In this document: positions 1-6,891 of the stretch, piece by piece
Position numbering within the stretch: the stretch's first letter is position 1
How the letters are laid out: the number at the start of each line of letters is the position of its first letter
NCBI GenBank assembly: GCA_004294465.1
Contig: REAV01000005.1
Location: 1 to 9,678 of the forward strand
Reading direction: 5' to 3'
From: Sphingobacteriia bacterium
Lineage (GTDB): Bacteria; Bacteroidota; Bacteroidia; Chitinophagales; Chitinophagaceae
DNA: 9,678 nt
Notes under the pieces: generated by a model
The model's database searches: none
What the model was told of the DNA's origin: nothing
What the model saw: only the letters and a program-made list of their open reading frames with translations
Program-made: the position numbers and the translations under genes

Positions 1-77
1 GAGCAGGCTCTGGCGCTGGTGTAATTGGAATGAATACAGTTGGATACGGAGAATTTGTACGTTATTACTTTAAGTAA
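1..77 (+). CDS. C-terminal end of an unidentified protein (5' truncated)
   Basis: This is the last 24 codons of a gene entering from the left, read in the frame starting at base 3 and ending at TAA 75-77. The visible tail is rich in glycine at first (AGSGAGVIGMN) and ends in GYGEFVRYYFK. An aromatic-rich, strand-like C-terminus of this kind would suit an outer-membrane beta-barrel, but that is only an impression and too little is visible to name a family. A second plus frame is also open until 71-73, but it gives an unlikely, tryptophan- and cysteine-rich peptide. A strong hairpin 23 bases after the stop supports a gene ending here. Confidence 0.5.
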   Translation, partial: AGSGAGVIGMNTVGYGEFVRYYFK

Positions 78-100
78 AACCTAAGTATCAATTACTAATT

Positions 101-131
101 AAAAGGCTGCCTGATTCAGGCAGCCTTTTTT
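101..131. terminator. Bidirectional rho-independent terminator
   Basis: A perfect 13-bp inverted repeat (101-113 paired with 117-129) closes on a 3-base ATT loop. It has a GC-rich core (GGCTGCC/GGCAGCC). On the plus strand it runs into six T residues at 126-131. On the minus strand the AAAA at 101-104 becomes a U-run followed by AT-rich sequence. It lies between the TAA of the left-hand plus-strand gene (77) and the TAA of the minus-strand polyphosphate kinase (137), so it can end both converging transcripts. Confidence 0.9.
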
Positions 132-136
132 GTGCT

Positions 137-1036
137 TTATTTTTCATTCAGTAAAGCAGCTTTTACTTCTTGTAATTTTGCTTTTTGAGCCTCAGATACT
201 TTTGGGTAATGGAATTTCATTTTTTCAAAATGCTCGGTAATAATACCTGTTAAACAAAGTCGGGCAAACCATTTATCGTCGGCAGGCACTACAAACCAGG
301 GTGCATATTCTGTTGAAGTAGCTGATAACATGTCTTCATAGGCCTTCATGTATTCATCCCAATGCAATCTTTCCCCCGCATCTGCAACAGAGAATTTCCA
401 GTTTTTTTCGGGGTTATCTATTCTTTCAATAAAACGTTTCTTCTGTTCATCTTTAGAAACGTGTAAAAATATTTTGATAATAATAGTACCATTTTCGCTG
501 AGGTTTTTTTCAAATCGATTGATCTGTTCGTACCTCGATTTCCAAAACTTGCCATTAATATCTTTAAGTGTATTGATATTGGGTAAATTTTCTTTTAGAA
601 TATATTCGGGATGAACGCGGGTCACTAAAACATTCTCGTAATGCGAGCGGTTGAAAATACCAATCTCTCCGCGAGCAGGTAATTCTTTATAATGTCTCCA
701 GAAATAATCGTGATCTAACTCAATAGAAGAGGGGACTTTGAAAGAAGCCACTCTTACCCCTTGCGGATTTAAGCCACTCATTACATGCTTGATCGAGCCA
801 TCTTTTCCAGCGGCATCCATGGCCTGAAAAACAATTAAAACACTGTATTCGTCGTGCGCATAGAGTTTGTCTTGCATCTTGGCCAGATTCTTGATTCCAT
901 TGGCCATCATCAATTCGCCTTCTTTTTTATCAATTTTCTTTTGTTTATTATCGGTACTAAAATCTTTCAATAAATTGATTTTTTTACCGGGTTTAACTTT
1001 CAAAGATTTCAAATAATTGAGGGAATCTTTTTTCAT
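137..1036 (-). CDS. ppk2: Polyphosphate kinase 2 (PPK2 family polyphosphate:nucleotide phosphotransferase)
   Basis: A cytosolic enzyme of 299 aa that transfers phosphate from inorganic polyphosphate to nucleoside mono- or diphosphates. The P-loop fold is plain. The Walker A segment QAMDAAGKDG is at residues 71-80. The Walker B region is around residues 124-134 (EIGIFNRSHYE), followed by VTRVHPE. A lid segment rich in Arg and Lys runs over about 198-225 (KKRFIERIDNPEKNWKFS), and the conserved tail element VPADDKWFARL is at about 250-260. Length and order match the single-domain PPK2 proteins of about 270-305 aa. The resemblance is to the subgroup that includes the Cytophaga hutchinsonii class III enzyme, which phosphorylates both AMP and ADP. 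The class assignment is inferred and the family is secure. It is the last gene of the minus-strand operon, starting 9 bases after the oxidoreductase stop, with a strong hairpin just beyond its TAA. No purine-rich ribosome-binding site is visible. Confidence 0.95.
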   Translation of the reverse strand: MKKDSLNYLKSLKVKPGKKINLLKDFSTDNKQKKIDKKEGELMMANGIKNLAKMQDKLYAHDEYSVLIVFQAMDAAGKDGSIKHVMSGLNPQGVRVASFKVPSSIELDHDYFWRHYKELPARGEIGIFNRSHYENVLVTRVHPEYILKENLPNINTLKDINGKFWKSRYEQINRFEKNLSENGTIIIKIFLHVSKDEQKKRFIERIDNPEKNWKFSVADAGERLHWDEYMKAYEDMLSATSTEYAPWFVVPADDKWFARLCLTGIITEHFEKMKFHYPKVSEAQKAKLQEVKAALLNEK

Positions 1037-1045
1037 GATAATGAT

Positions 1046-2095
1046 TTAAGGATTGATGTTGATAGCCGATTTTGACAGATTGCTTTTAATGGCAGCTTCG
1101 ATGATTTGCATTACATGTAGCCCGTCCAAAGCAGTTACTGGTGCAGGGCTTGAATGTGCAACTGCATTGTAAATTCCATCGTAGTAATAATAATAATTGC
1201 CCTGCTCTGAGGGAATTTTTTTGCTCACCATTTCACCGTCAATTTCGGTATGCAGTAAGCCTTGCTCGCTTGCTGGTTCGGTTCCCCAACCGGTTAAGTT
1301 TGGTTTTTCATTCGCTATTAATGCTATTTCCTGAACATCGGCCCTGCTTTTGATGAATGAGCCTTTCTTGCCATGAACCACAAATGCAGGAAGGGCTTCT
1401 CTGATCATCAAATTGCTTTTTAATACTACTCTTTTATCGGAATAATATAAAATGAGCATAAAGCAATCATCTACTTGCGATGTTGGACGAAGTGTTCTGA
1501 TATCTGCCAATACCCATTCAGGCATGCCAAATAAACTCAATGCCTGGTCGATTAAATGGGGGCCAAGATCATTCAATAATCCAGCGCCTGGCCCAGGAAT
1601 TTCTTTGTGTAATTTAGGGCTCAACAATTCTTTGAAACGATCATAATGAAATTCGGCTTCAAATATTTCTCCTAATAAATTTTGCTCAACAACAGATCTT
1701 ACGGTGCTGAAATCACTATCCCAACGGCGGTTTTGATACACCGATAAAAGCAGCTTACGCGACTTCGCCATTTCAATTAATTCAATGGCTTCTTCAACCG
1801 TAGTAGTAAATGCTTTTTCTACCACCACATGTTTGCCAGCTTCCAGTGCTTTTTTACAAAATTCAAAATGGGTATTGGTAGGGGTATTCACCACTACTAA
1901 TTCAATAGTTGAATCATTCAACAGTTCTTCGAGTGATCGATAAATATGAATGTCTGGATAGAATTGTAAAGATTCATTTTTGGTTCTTTCCAAAACACCC
2001 ACTAATTTAAATCCGGTGTGTAAATGAATAAAAGGGGCATGAAAAACCCTGCCAGACATACCAAAGGAAAGAATTGCTGTGTTGATGATACGCAT
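1046..2095 (-). CDS. Gfo/Idh/MocA family NAD(P)-dependent oxidoreductase
   Basis: A protein of 349 aa with the two-domain layout of the Gfo/Idh/MocA family. The N-terminal Rossmann domain covers about residues 1-120, with the dinucleotide-binding turn at 9-21 (LSFGMSGRVFHAP), a segment typical of the YdgJ-like branch. VVVNTPTNTHFE (67-78) follows, then the catalytic-lysine region at 90-96 (VVVEKAF). The C-terminal substrate and dimerisation domain contains LNDLGPHLIDQ (174-184), where D176, H180 and D183 fit the family's catalytic DxGxHxxD motif. Members act on sugars, inositols or related polyols, and the substrate here cannot be told. The lysine motif is unusual: family members normally have EKP, here it is E93-K94-A95. 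A run of five tyrosines (301-305) is encoded by a short TAA-type triplet tract. It is the middle gene of a three-gene minus-strand unit, 22 bases after the peptidase stop and 9 before PPK2. Confidence 0.93.
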   Translation of the reverse strand: MRIINTAILSFGMSGRVFHAPFIHLHTGFKLVGVLERTKNESLQFYPDIHIYRSLEELLNDSTIELVVVNTPTNTHFEFCKKALEAGKHVVVEKAFTTTVEEAIELIEMAKSRKLLLSVYQNRRWDSDFSTVRSVVEQNLLGEIFEAEFHYDRFKELLSPKLHKEIPGPGAGLLNDLGPHLIDQALSLFGMPEWVLADIRTLRPTSQVDDCFMLILYYSDKRVVLKSNLMIREALPAFVVHGKKGSFIKSRADVQEIALIANEKPNLTGWGTEPASEQGLLHTEIDGEMVSKKIPSEQGNYYYYYDGIYNAVAHSSPAPVTALDGLHVMQIIEAAIKSNLSKSAININP

Positions 2096-2117
2096 GACAG
2101 GGTTGTATTTAACTCAA

Positions 2118-4886
2118 TTAATTTTTCGGCGCTTCTTTTTCTTTTTCCTTCATTCTATCTAGATAACTCACACCATCAGTGATCCATTTTTCTGCAGGCT
2201 TGCCCAATAAATAATGATCAAACCATTCTCTTTGTCTTTTTTGATAGTCGATTTGATTTTCTTTTTTGGTGAAATTGTGATTCTCATCGGCATATACCAG
2301 CATTACAAAAGGTTTTTCCATTCTGCGCATGGTACCATACATTTCAATTCCCTGGTGCCAATCTACCGCTCCATCTTTATCGCCAAATGTTACCAATAAT
2401 GGCGCTTTGATTTTACTCGCATTAAACATAGGAGAGTTGCGAATATGCGCTTCTGTTCTTTCATACCATGGGCCATCAAATCTGCCCTGACTGGTTTCAA
2501 AAATCTTCTGATCCGGTGTTCCGCTGTTCCAGTAAATAGAGAGCGACATACTGATCAGATCGGTTAAAGGTGCACCGGCAATCGCGGCTTTAAAAATATC
2601 TGTTTGGGTAATTAAGAATGAAGTTTGATAAGCACCCCAGCTATGTCCCATGATACCTACTTTGCTGGCATCAATCATGCCTGTTTTCAATACTTCTTTT
2701 ACACCTGGCACAATGCAATTCACTGCACTGATTCCCGGATCATTGGTTTCGTACACAATATCTGGTTGAAATACAAAATAGCCATTGGTGGTATAGTTAG
2801 TGGTATTGTATGCTCTTCTAATGCTTGGTGCAACATAGTTGTGTACATTATTAGACAATATCTCATACATGTAAACAATCATCGGGTATTGTTTGCCTGC
2901 TTCATAATTGGCAGGATAATACAAAGCCCCTTGCATTTTTTTACCTAGCTTATTGGTGAAAGAAACCAATTTACTCTTGCCCCAATAATATTTTTGTTGT
3001 TGAGGATTGGTAGAAGCGGCTTTTTGTTCTTTGGTAAAATTATCTGATACATATAGTTCTGGAGACAAATCATAGTCCTGCTTTACATAACTAAATACAT
3101 TGGCATCAAGAGCCTTGGTTAAGCGATTCACTTGTAGGTCTTCAAAAATCAGTTTTTCGGTTTTGCCATTTTCATATTTGTAATAACCGAATTTTTTTGT
3201 TTTATCGCCATAGGCCCAAAAATACAATGGGGTAGAATCGTCTAAATAAATTTCTTCAAAATCAACACGGGCAACCCTGAAAGCAATTTCTTCTTTATCG
3301 CCTTCAGCAATTTTGCGCGCATTAGATCCATCAGGTGTTACAGACCAAATATTGTATTCGTCGTATAACAATACTTCCTTGTCTCCTTTGATCCAACCAC
3401 CGATTCCAAAAGGAGGTTTGATTGCAGGATGATCATCTCTGGTATTCCAGAAACTGGTTTTAATGTTAGCAGTAATATTGGTGTTTTGCTCTGTTGCTAT
3501 ATTATAGGTAAACCAGTTTTTATCTTTAAAATAAATTAAATATTTTCCGTCAGGAGAAGATTGAGGAGCAGTAAAGAAACCAGACAACATTTTAGTATAC
3601 AATGATTTGCTCACACCCGTTTTGGTGTTTACTAAATTATAATCGGCATAATCTTCTTTAAATGCGGGTTTGTATTTTTTATCGGTAGAGATGACAACAA
3701 ATTTTTGATTACCTGAAACGGATGCATTGGGAAATTCTTCGGTAGCCAGTTGATAGAAACTATTGTTATCGGTATTCCAAACAGCTAGAAAACTAGCGTT
3801 CTTATCTTGAGCATAAGTGATTTTCTGACGAGGCTGAATCTCTGCGTCTTTCCAATGCCATACATCAGCCAGTTTTGCATCCGATTTCAAGGCCAGTTTC
3901 GCATTTTCCATTTTTAAACTATCCACAGTTTTTGTTTTAGCACTATCGGAAGGTTTTCTATCTTCTTTTTTAGGCTTAACTGTCCAGGTTTGAATACCAA
4001 AAAATACCGAGCTCATATCATCACTCATGCGAAGGTTGGAGCCATTGTGAACGCGCATGCCAGCAGGGAAGTTGCTTGTTTTGAGTGGATCGAAAACAGC
4101 AATCTTGGGATTAGTTAAATTAGTACAGCTAAACACTTGTGCATTTTCTTCTTCAAAGCCATCTTTTTTAAATGTCTTGAAAAAGCTAAATCCGTCGCCT
4201 TCTTTAGCCCAGTTTAATTTAGAAAACTTAGAAGTATCGCTGGCTACTACTTTTAAAGTATAGGTATTTAAATTAAATAATTCTACGGAATTGCCTGCAG
4301 TATTTGCTGATTCAACTATATAGGATAGGTAGTCGCTTTTTTTATTGAAAGCATATTCGGTAACATTACCAATGGTTCTGGTGGTATTATCACTTAGATT
4401 TTTAACCAGCAAAACACTGCCCTTCTCTTTGTTTTCTTTAGGAGGCGCTAAATACGCGGCTAAAAATTGACCATTTCTGGAAAAACCGAAACGATTGATA
4501 TTGGCAATGGTTTCTATCTTACCTGTATTCAGATTCAGTAAGCCCATTTTATATTCTATGGGTTTGCTCTGGTCCCTTAATTTTTCGGCTTCTTTAAAAG
4601 GGAGTCCGATTCTATAAGCCAGCCATTGATTGTCTTTAGAAAATTCGGGGGTACCGGAATATGCCAGTTTATAGGTTTTATTGGTTGTTCTGTTTACAAC
4701 ATACATCGTATCGTTGTCTTCCTGTACAATTATCTGGTAAGCAACCCAGGCTCCATTGGGAGATAATTCACTGGAACCGATGCTTTGCCATTTGCCATAA
4801 TCTTCGGCAGTCAGGTTTTTCTTCTGTGCCAATAAGCTAGCTGCTCCTATAATAAAGCAGAACAAGAAAGACAGTATTTTTTGCAT
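2118..4886 (-). CDS. Secreted S9 family (prolyl oligopeptidase-type) serine peptidase
   Basis: A large exported peptidase, 922 aa from the chosen start. I chose the ATG at 4884-4886, which begins directly with a type I signal peptide: MQK, a hydrophobic core, and likely cleavage after LLA (residue 20). The upstream in-frame ATG at 4937 would add 17 residues before this signal and is less likely. Residues about 25-620 are repeat-like beta-propeller sequence with typical motifs (LSPNGAWVAY, SSPDGKYLIYF, WSVTPDGSNARKI). The C-terminal alpha/beta hydrolase covers about 635-895. It carries the nucleophile motif GHSWG (Ser749), the acid in GDKDGAV (Asp838 by alignment to the family) and the base in ADENHNF (His870), so the full triad is present. 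A charged Lys/Asp/Ser-rich insert at about 303-340 interrupts the propeller. There is no sorting domain at the Lys-rich C-terminus. It is the first gene of the minus-strand operon and probably hydrolyses short peptides in the periplasm or outside the cell. Confidence 0.93.
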   Translation of the reverse strand: MQKILSFLFCFIIGAASLLAQKKNLTAEDYGKWQSIGSSELSPNGAWVAYQIIVQEDNDTMYVVNRTTNKTYKLAYSGTPEFSKDNQWLAYRIGLPFKEAEKLRDQSKPIEYKMGLLNLNTGKIETIANINRFGFSRNGQFLAAYLAPPKENKEKGSVLLVKNLSDNTTRTIGNVTEYAFNKKSDYLSYIVESANTAGNSVELFNLNTYTLKVVASDTSKFSKLNWAKEGDGFSFFKTFKKDGFEEENAQVFSCTNLTNPKIAVFDPLKTSNFPAGMRVHNGSNLRMSDDMSSVFFGIQTWTVKPKKEDRKPSDSAKTKTVDSLKMENAKLALKSDAKLADVWHWKDAEIQPRQKITYAQDKNASFLAVWNTDNNSFYQLATEEFPNASVSGNQKFVVISTDKKYKPAFKEDYADYNLVNTKTGVSKSLYTKMLSGFFTAPQSSPDGKYLIYFKDKNWFTYNIATEQNTNITANIKTSFWNTRDDHPAIKPPFGIGGWIKGDKEVLLYDEYNIWSVTPDGSNARKIAEGDKEEIAFRVARVDFEEIYLDDSTPLYFWAYGDKTKKFGYYKYENGKTEKLIFEDLQVNRLTKALDANVFSYVKQDYDLSPELYVSDNFTKEQKAASTNPQQQKYYWGKSKLVSFTNKLGKKMQGALYYPANYEAGKQYPMIVYMYEILSNNVHNYVAPSIRRAYNTTNYTTNGYFVFQPDIVYETNDPGISAVNCIVPGVKEVLKTGMIDASKVGIMGHSWGAYQTSFLITQTDIFKAAIAGAPLTDLISMSLSIYWNSGTPDQKIFETSQGRFDGPWYERTEAHIRNSPMFNASKIKAPLLVTFGDKDGAVDWHQGIEMYGTMRRMEKPFVMLVYADENHNFTKKENQIDYQKRQREWFDHYLLGKPAEKWITDGVSYLDRMKEKEKEAPKN

Positions 4887-4891
4887 ATTGA

Positions 4892-4899
4892 TATATTTC
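4892..4899 (+). promoter_or_regulatory. Candidate -7 box for the DUF3667-mazG-sensor operon
   Basis: TATATTTC at this position matches seven of the eight bases of the Bacteroidota -7 consensus TAnnTTTG. It would give a leader of roughly 40 bases to the ATG at 4946. No convincing -33 TTTG lies about 20 bases upstream, so only half of the promoter is supported. A second, weaker candidate (TAAAAATTAGC, near 4958-4970) lies just before an alternative GTG start at 4973. Confidence 0.25.
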
Positions 4900-4901
4900 G
4901 G

Positions 4902-4930
4902 ACAAGTTAAATAAAAAATCAGTATCCCAA
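4902..4930 (-). promoter_or_regulatory. Candidate Bacteroidota-type promoter for the peptidase operon
   Basis: Read on the minus strand, a TTG at 4930-4928 is followed after 18 bases by TAACTTGT at 4909-4902. This is a partial match to the Bacteroidota pattern TTTG-N19-21-TAnnTTTG. It would put transcription start about ten bases before the ATG at 4886, an unusually short leader, so the call is weak. If correct, it also argues against the upstream ATG at 4937, which would lie before the promoter. Confidence 0.27.
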
Positions 4931-4945
4931 CAGCCATCTATATAA

Positions 4946-6109
4946 ATGCCTATTTTTATAAAAATTAGCACCGTGTCGCATCTTCCAGAAAGAGCCGAAA
5001 AAGTCTGTTTAAATTGTAATGCAGTCCTCGAAGGCAGGTTTTGCCATATTTGTGGCCAGGAGAATATAGCTCCCAGAGAAAGTTTCTGGAATATGCTTAC
5101 CCATTTTGTATTTGATCTTTTTCATTTTGATGGAAAGTTTTTTAGTACCATTAAATATTTGCTCTTTAGTCCTGGTATTTTAACAAAGGAACATTTAAAG
5201 GGGAGGAGGGCCAGTTATTTACACCCGATCAGGATGTATGTTTTTACTTCTGCATTTTTCTTTTTGATCTTCTTTAATTTTTTTCAGGATACTCAAGGAA
5301 TTATCAAAATAAATGAAACCACCAACAGAACGGTAGCTGGAGATATTGCGAAATTAAATGAGAAGAAACAACAATTAGAAAAATCAAAATTGGTTTTAGA
5401 TAAACTATCTGCTAAAAGCCAAAGCGATTCATTGCAAGCCATCATCAATCAGATCAACAATGATCTATTGGTTTTGCAGCGCGATTCTACCATGAAAGGA
5501 AAGGTAAAATCTTTAAATACAAAAGCGGAAAGTACAACAATTATTAATGGAGATACTATTCGAGCTAAAACATTGGCTGAATATGATTCAACTCAAAATG
5601 CCCTACCACCAGCTATACGTAATGGGTATGTTAACAATAAGCTCAAAAGGCAAGTGGTGTATTTAGAGGAAAAATATAACGGTAATTATTATGAAATCAG
5701 AAATGTTGTATGGGAAAAATTTGTACACGTAATACCCCAATTATTGTTTGTTTCCTTGCCTTTATTTGCCTTTGTATTATTTCTCTTGTACAGCAGACGA
5801 AAAACTTATTTTTATTCTGACCACCTGGTGTACACTTTGCATGTTTATTGTGCCTTCTTTATCATGATTCTTGCTGCATTGATATTATCAGCTGCAGCTG
5901 GATATATCTATACACCCGCCAGTGAATGGGTCAGGAATATAATGGGATTGATTTTATTATTCTATTGGTATAAATCCATTCGACATTTTTATGGACAGTC
6001 AAGGGCCAAAAGCATTTTGAAGTTCATACTCCTTTATTTGATCAATATCGTTTTAATGTTGACGCTATTTATTGGCTTCTTTTTATTTTCTGCAATGACT
6101 ATTCACTAA
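4946..6109 (+). CDS. DUF3667-type zinc-ribbon integral membrane protein
   Basis: A protein of 387 aa. Near the N-terminus is a zinc-ribbon-like knuckle, CLNC at 21-24 and CHIC at 33-36. The signature ESFWNMLTHFVFDLFHFDGKF (45-65) and GRRASYLHPIRMYVFTSAFFF (87-106) follow; I recognise both from Bacteroidota DUF3667 proteins. The first membrane segment is about 95-113. A charged, Gln/Lys/Leu-rich stretch at about 130-180 looks like a coiled coil, and a Thr/Asn-rich linker leads to further membrane segments at about 262-282, 295-320, 331-345 and 357-384. The molecular role is unknown. The start is uncertain: the ATG at 4946 gives MPIFIKIST before VSHLPERAEKVC, while the GTG at 4973 would begin exactly at V-SHLPER, which resembles the usual beginning of relatives. 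It is the first gene of a plus-strand operon and ends 3 bases before mazG. Confidence 0.85.
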   Translation: MPIFIKISTVSHLPERAEKVCLNCNAVLEGRFCHICGQENIAPRESFWNMLTHFVFDLFHFDGKFFSTIKYLLFSPGILTKEHLKGRRASYLHPIRMYVFTSAFFFLIFFNFFQDTQGIIKINETTNRTVAGDIAKLNEKKQQLEKSKLVLDKLSAKSQSDSLQAIINQINNDLLVLQRDSTMKGKVKSLNTKAESTTIINGDTIRAKTLAEYDSTQNALPPAIRNGYVNNKLKRQVVYLEEKYNGNYYEIRNVVWEKFVHVIPQLLFVSLPLFAFVLFLLYSRRKTYFYSDHLVYTLHVYCAFFIMILAALILSAAAGYIYTPASEWVRNIMGLILLFYWYKSIRHFYGQSRAKSILKFILLYLINIVLMLTLFIGFFLFSAMTIH

Positions 6110-6112
6110 ACT

Positions 6113-6886
6113 ATGGAACAAAAAGCAACTGCATTTTTACGCTTGGTTACAATAATGGATGAATTAAGGGCCCAGTGCCCCTGGGATAAAAAGCAAACCA
6201 TTCATACCTTGCGCTCTTTAACCATTGAGGAAACCTATGAATTGATCGATTCCATCGATCAGGAAGACTGGAAGGGAATCAAAGAAGAGTTGGGTGATAT
6301 CTTATTGCATTTAGTGTTTTATGCAAAGATCGGATCTGAACAAAAGCAATTTGAATTAGAAGATGTGATCAATGGAGTTTGCGATAAACTCATCCACCGA
6401 CATCCACATATTTATGGCGATGTTAAAGTAGCCGATGAGGAGGATGTAAAAAGAAATTGGGAACAGTTAAAACTCAAAGAAGGGAAGGGGAAAAAATCGG
6501 TTTTGGAGGGAGTGCCTACTTCATTGCCCGCGATTGTAAAAGCATGGAGAATTCAAGAAAAAGCCAAGCAGGTAGGTTTTGAATGGGAGAACAAAGAAGA
6601 TGTCTGGAAAAAAGTGGAGGAGGAAACAGCCGAATTAAAAGAAGCCATCGAAACCAATAGTCCGGCAGCCATTGAAGACGAATTTGGCGATTTATTGTTT
6701 AGCCTGGTAAATTATGCACGGTTTTTGCAGATAGATCCGGAGAAAGCATTAGAAAGCACCAATCGGAAGTTCATCCATCGTTTTCAGGCAATGGAGATTA
6801 TTGCAAAAGAAGCAGGGAAAGAGCTGGCTACAATGAGCCTTATAGAAATGGATGCTATCTGGAATGAAGTTAAAAAGCAAAAATAA
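6113..6886 (+). CDS. mazG: Nucleoside triphosphate pyrophosphohydrolase MazG
   Basis: A cytosolic protein of 257 aa that hydrolyses (d)NTPs to the monophosphate and pyrophosphate, a house-cleaning and stress function. Two tandem MazG folds are visible. The first (about 13-110) has CPWDKKQTIHTL (22-33) and metal-binding acidic residues E39, E40, E43, E59 and D62 (IEETYE and EELGD). It ends in the conserved HRHPHIYGD (95-103). The second (about 140-235) has E170, E171, E174, E190 and D193 (EEETAEL and EDEFGD), then NRKFIHRFQAME. Length and order match the E. coli enzyme (about 263 aa), so the gene appears intact with both acidic sites present. It starts 3 bases after the DUF3667 stop and ends 5 bases before the likely TTG start of the sensor gene, so the three are almost certainly co-transcribed. 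Confidence 0.96.
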   Translation: MEQKATAFLRLVTIMDELRAQCPWDKKQTIHTLRSLTIEETYELIDSIDQEDWKGIKEELGDILLHLVFYAKIGSEQKQFELEDVINGVCDKLIHRHPHIYGDVKVADEEDVKRNWEQLKLKEGKGKKSVLEGVPTSLPAIVKAWRIQEKAKQVGFEWENKEDVWKKVEEETAELKEAIETNSPAAIEDEFGDLLFSLVNYARFLQIDPEKALESTNRKFIHRFQAMEIIAKEAGKELATMSLIEMDAIWNEVKKQK

Positions 6887-6891
6887 ATAGC

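Noticed and set aside
348..614. Plus-strand open frame of 88 codons antisense to PPK2
   Set aside because: The opposite strand carries a complete, motif-bearing PPK2. The translation here is Ser/Phe/Leu-rich with no domain.
1141..1646. Plus-strand open frames at 1141-1353 and 1452-1646
   Set aside because: Both are antisense to the intact oxidoreductase and have no domain features.
2214..4263. Plus-strand open frames at 2214-2399, 2625-2948 and 4057-4263
   Set aside because: All are antisense to the S9 peptidase, whose frame and catalytic triad are intact; none has independent support.
2118..4886. Cys10 of the peptidase signal sequence as a lipoprotein lipobox
   Set aside because: The Cys lies in the middle of the hydrophobic core (LFCF) without the L-A/S-G/A-C pattern, and a normal type I site after LLA is present at residue 20.
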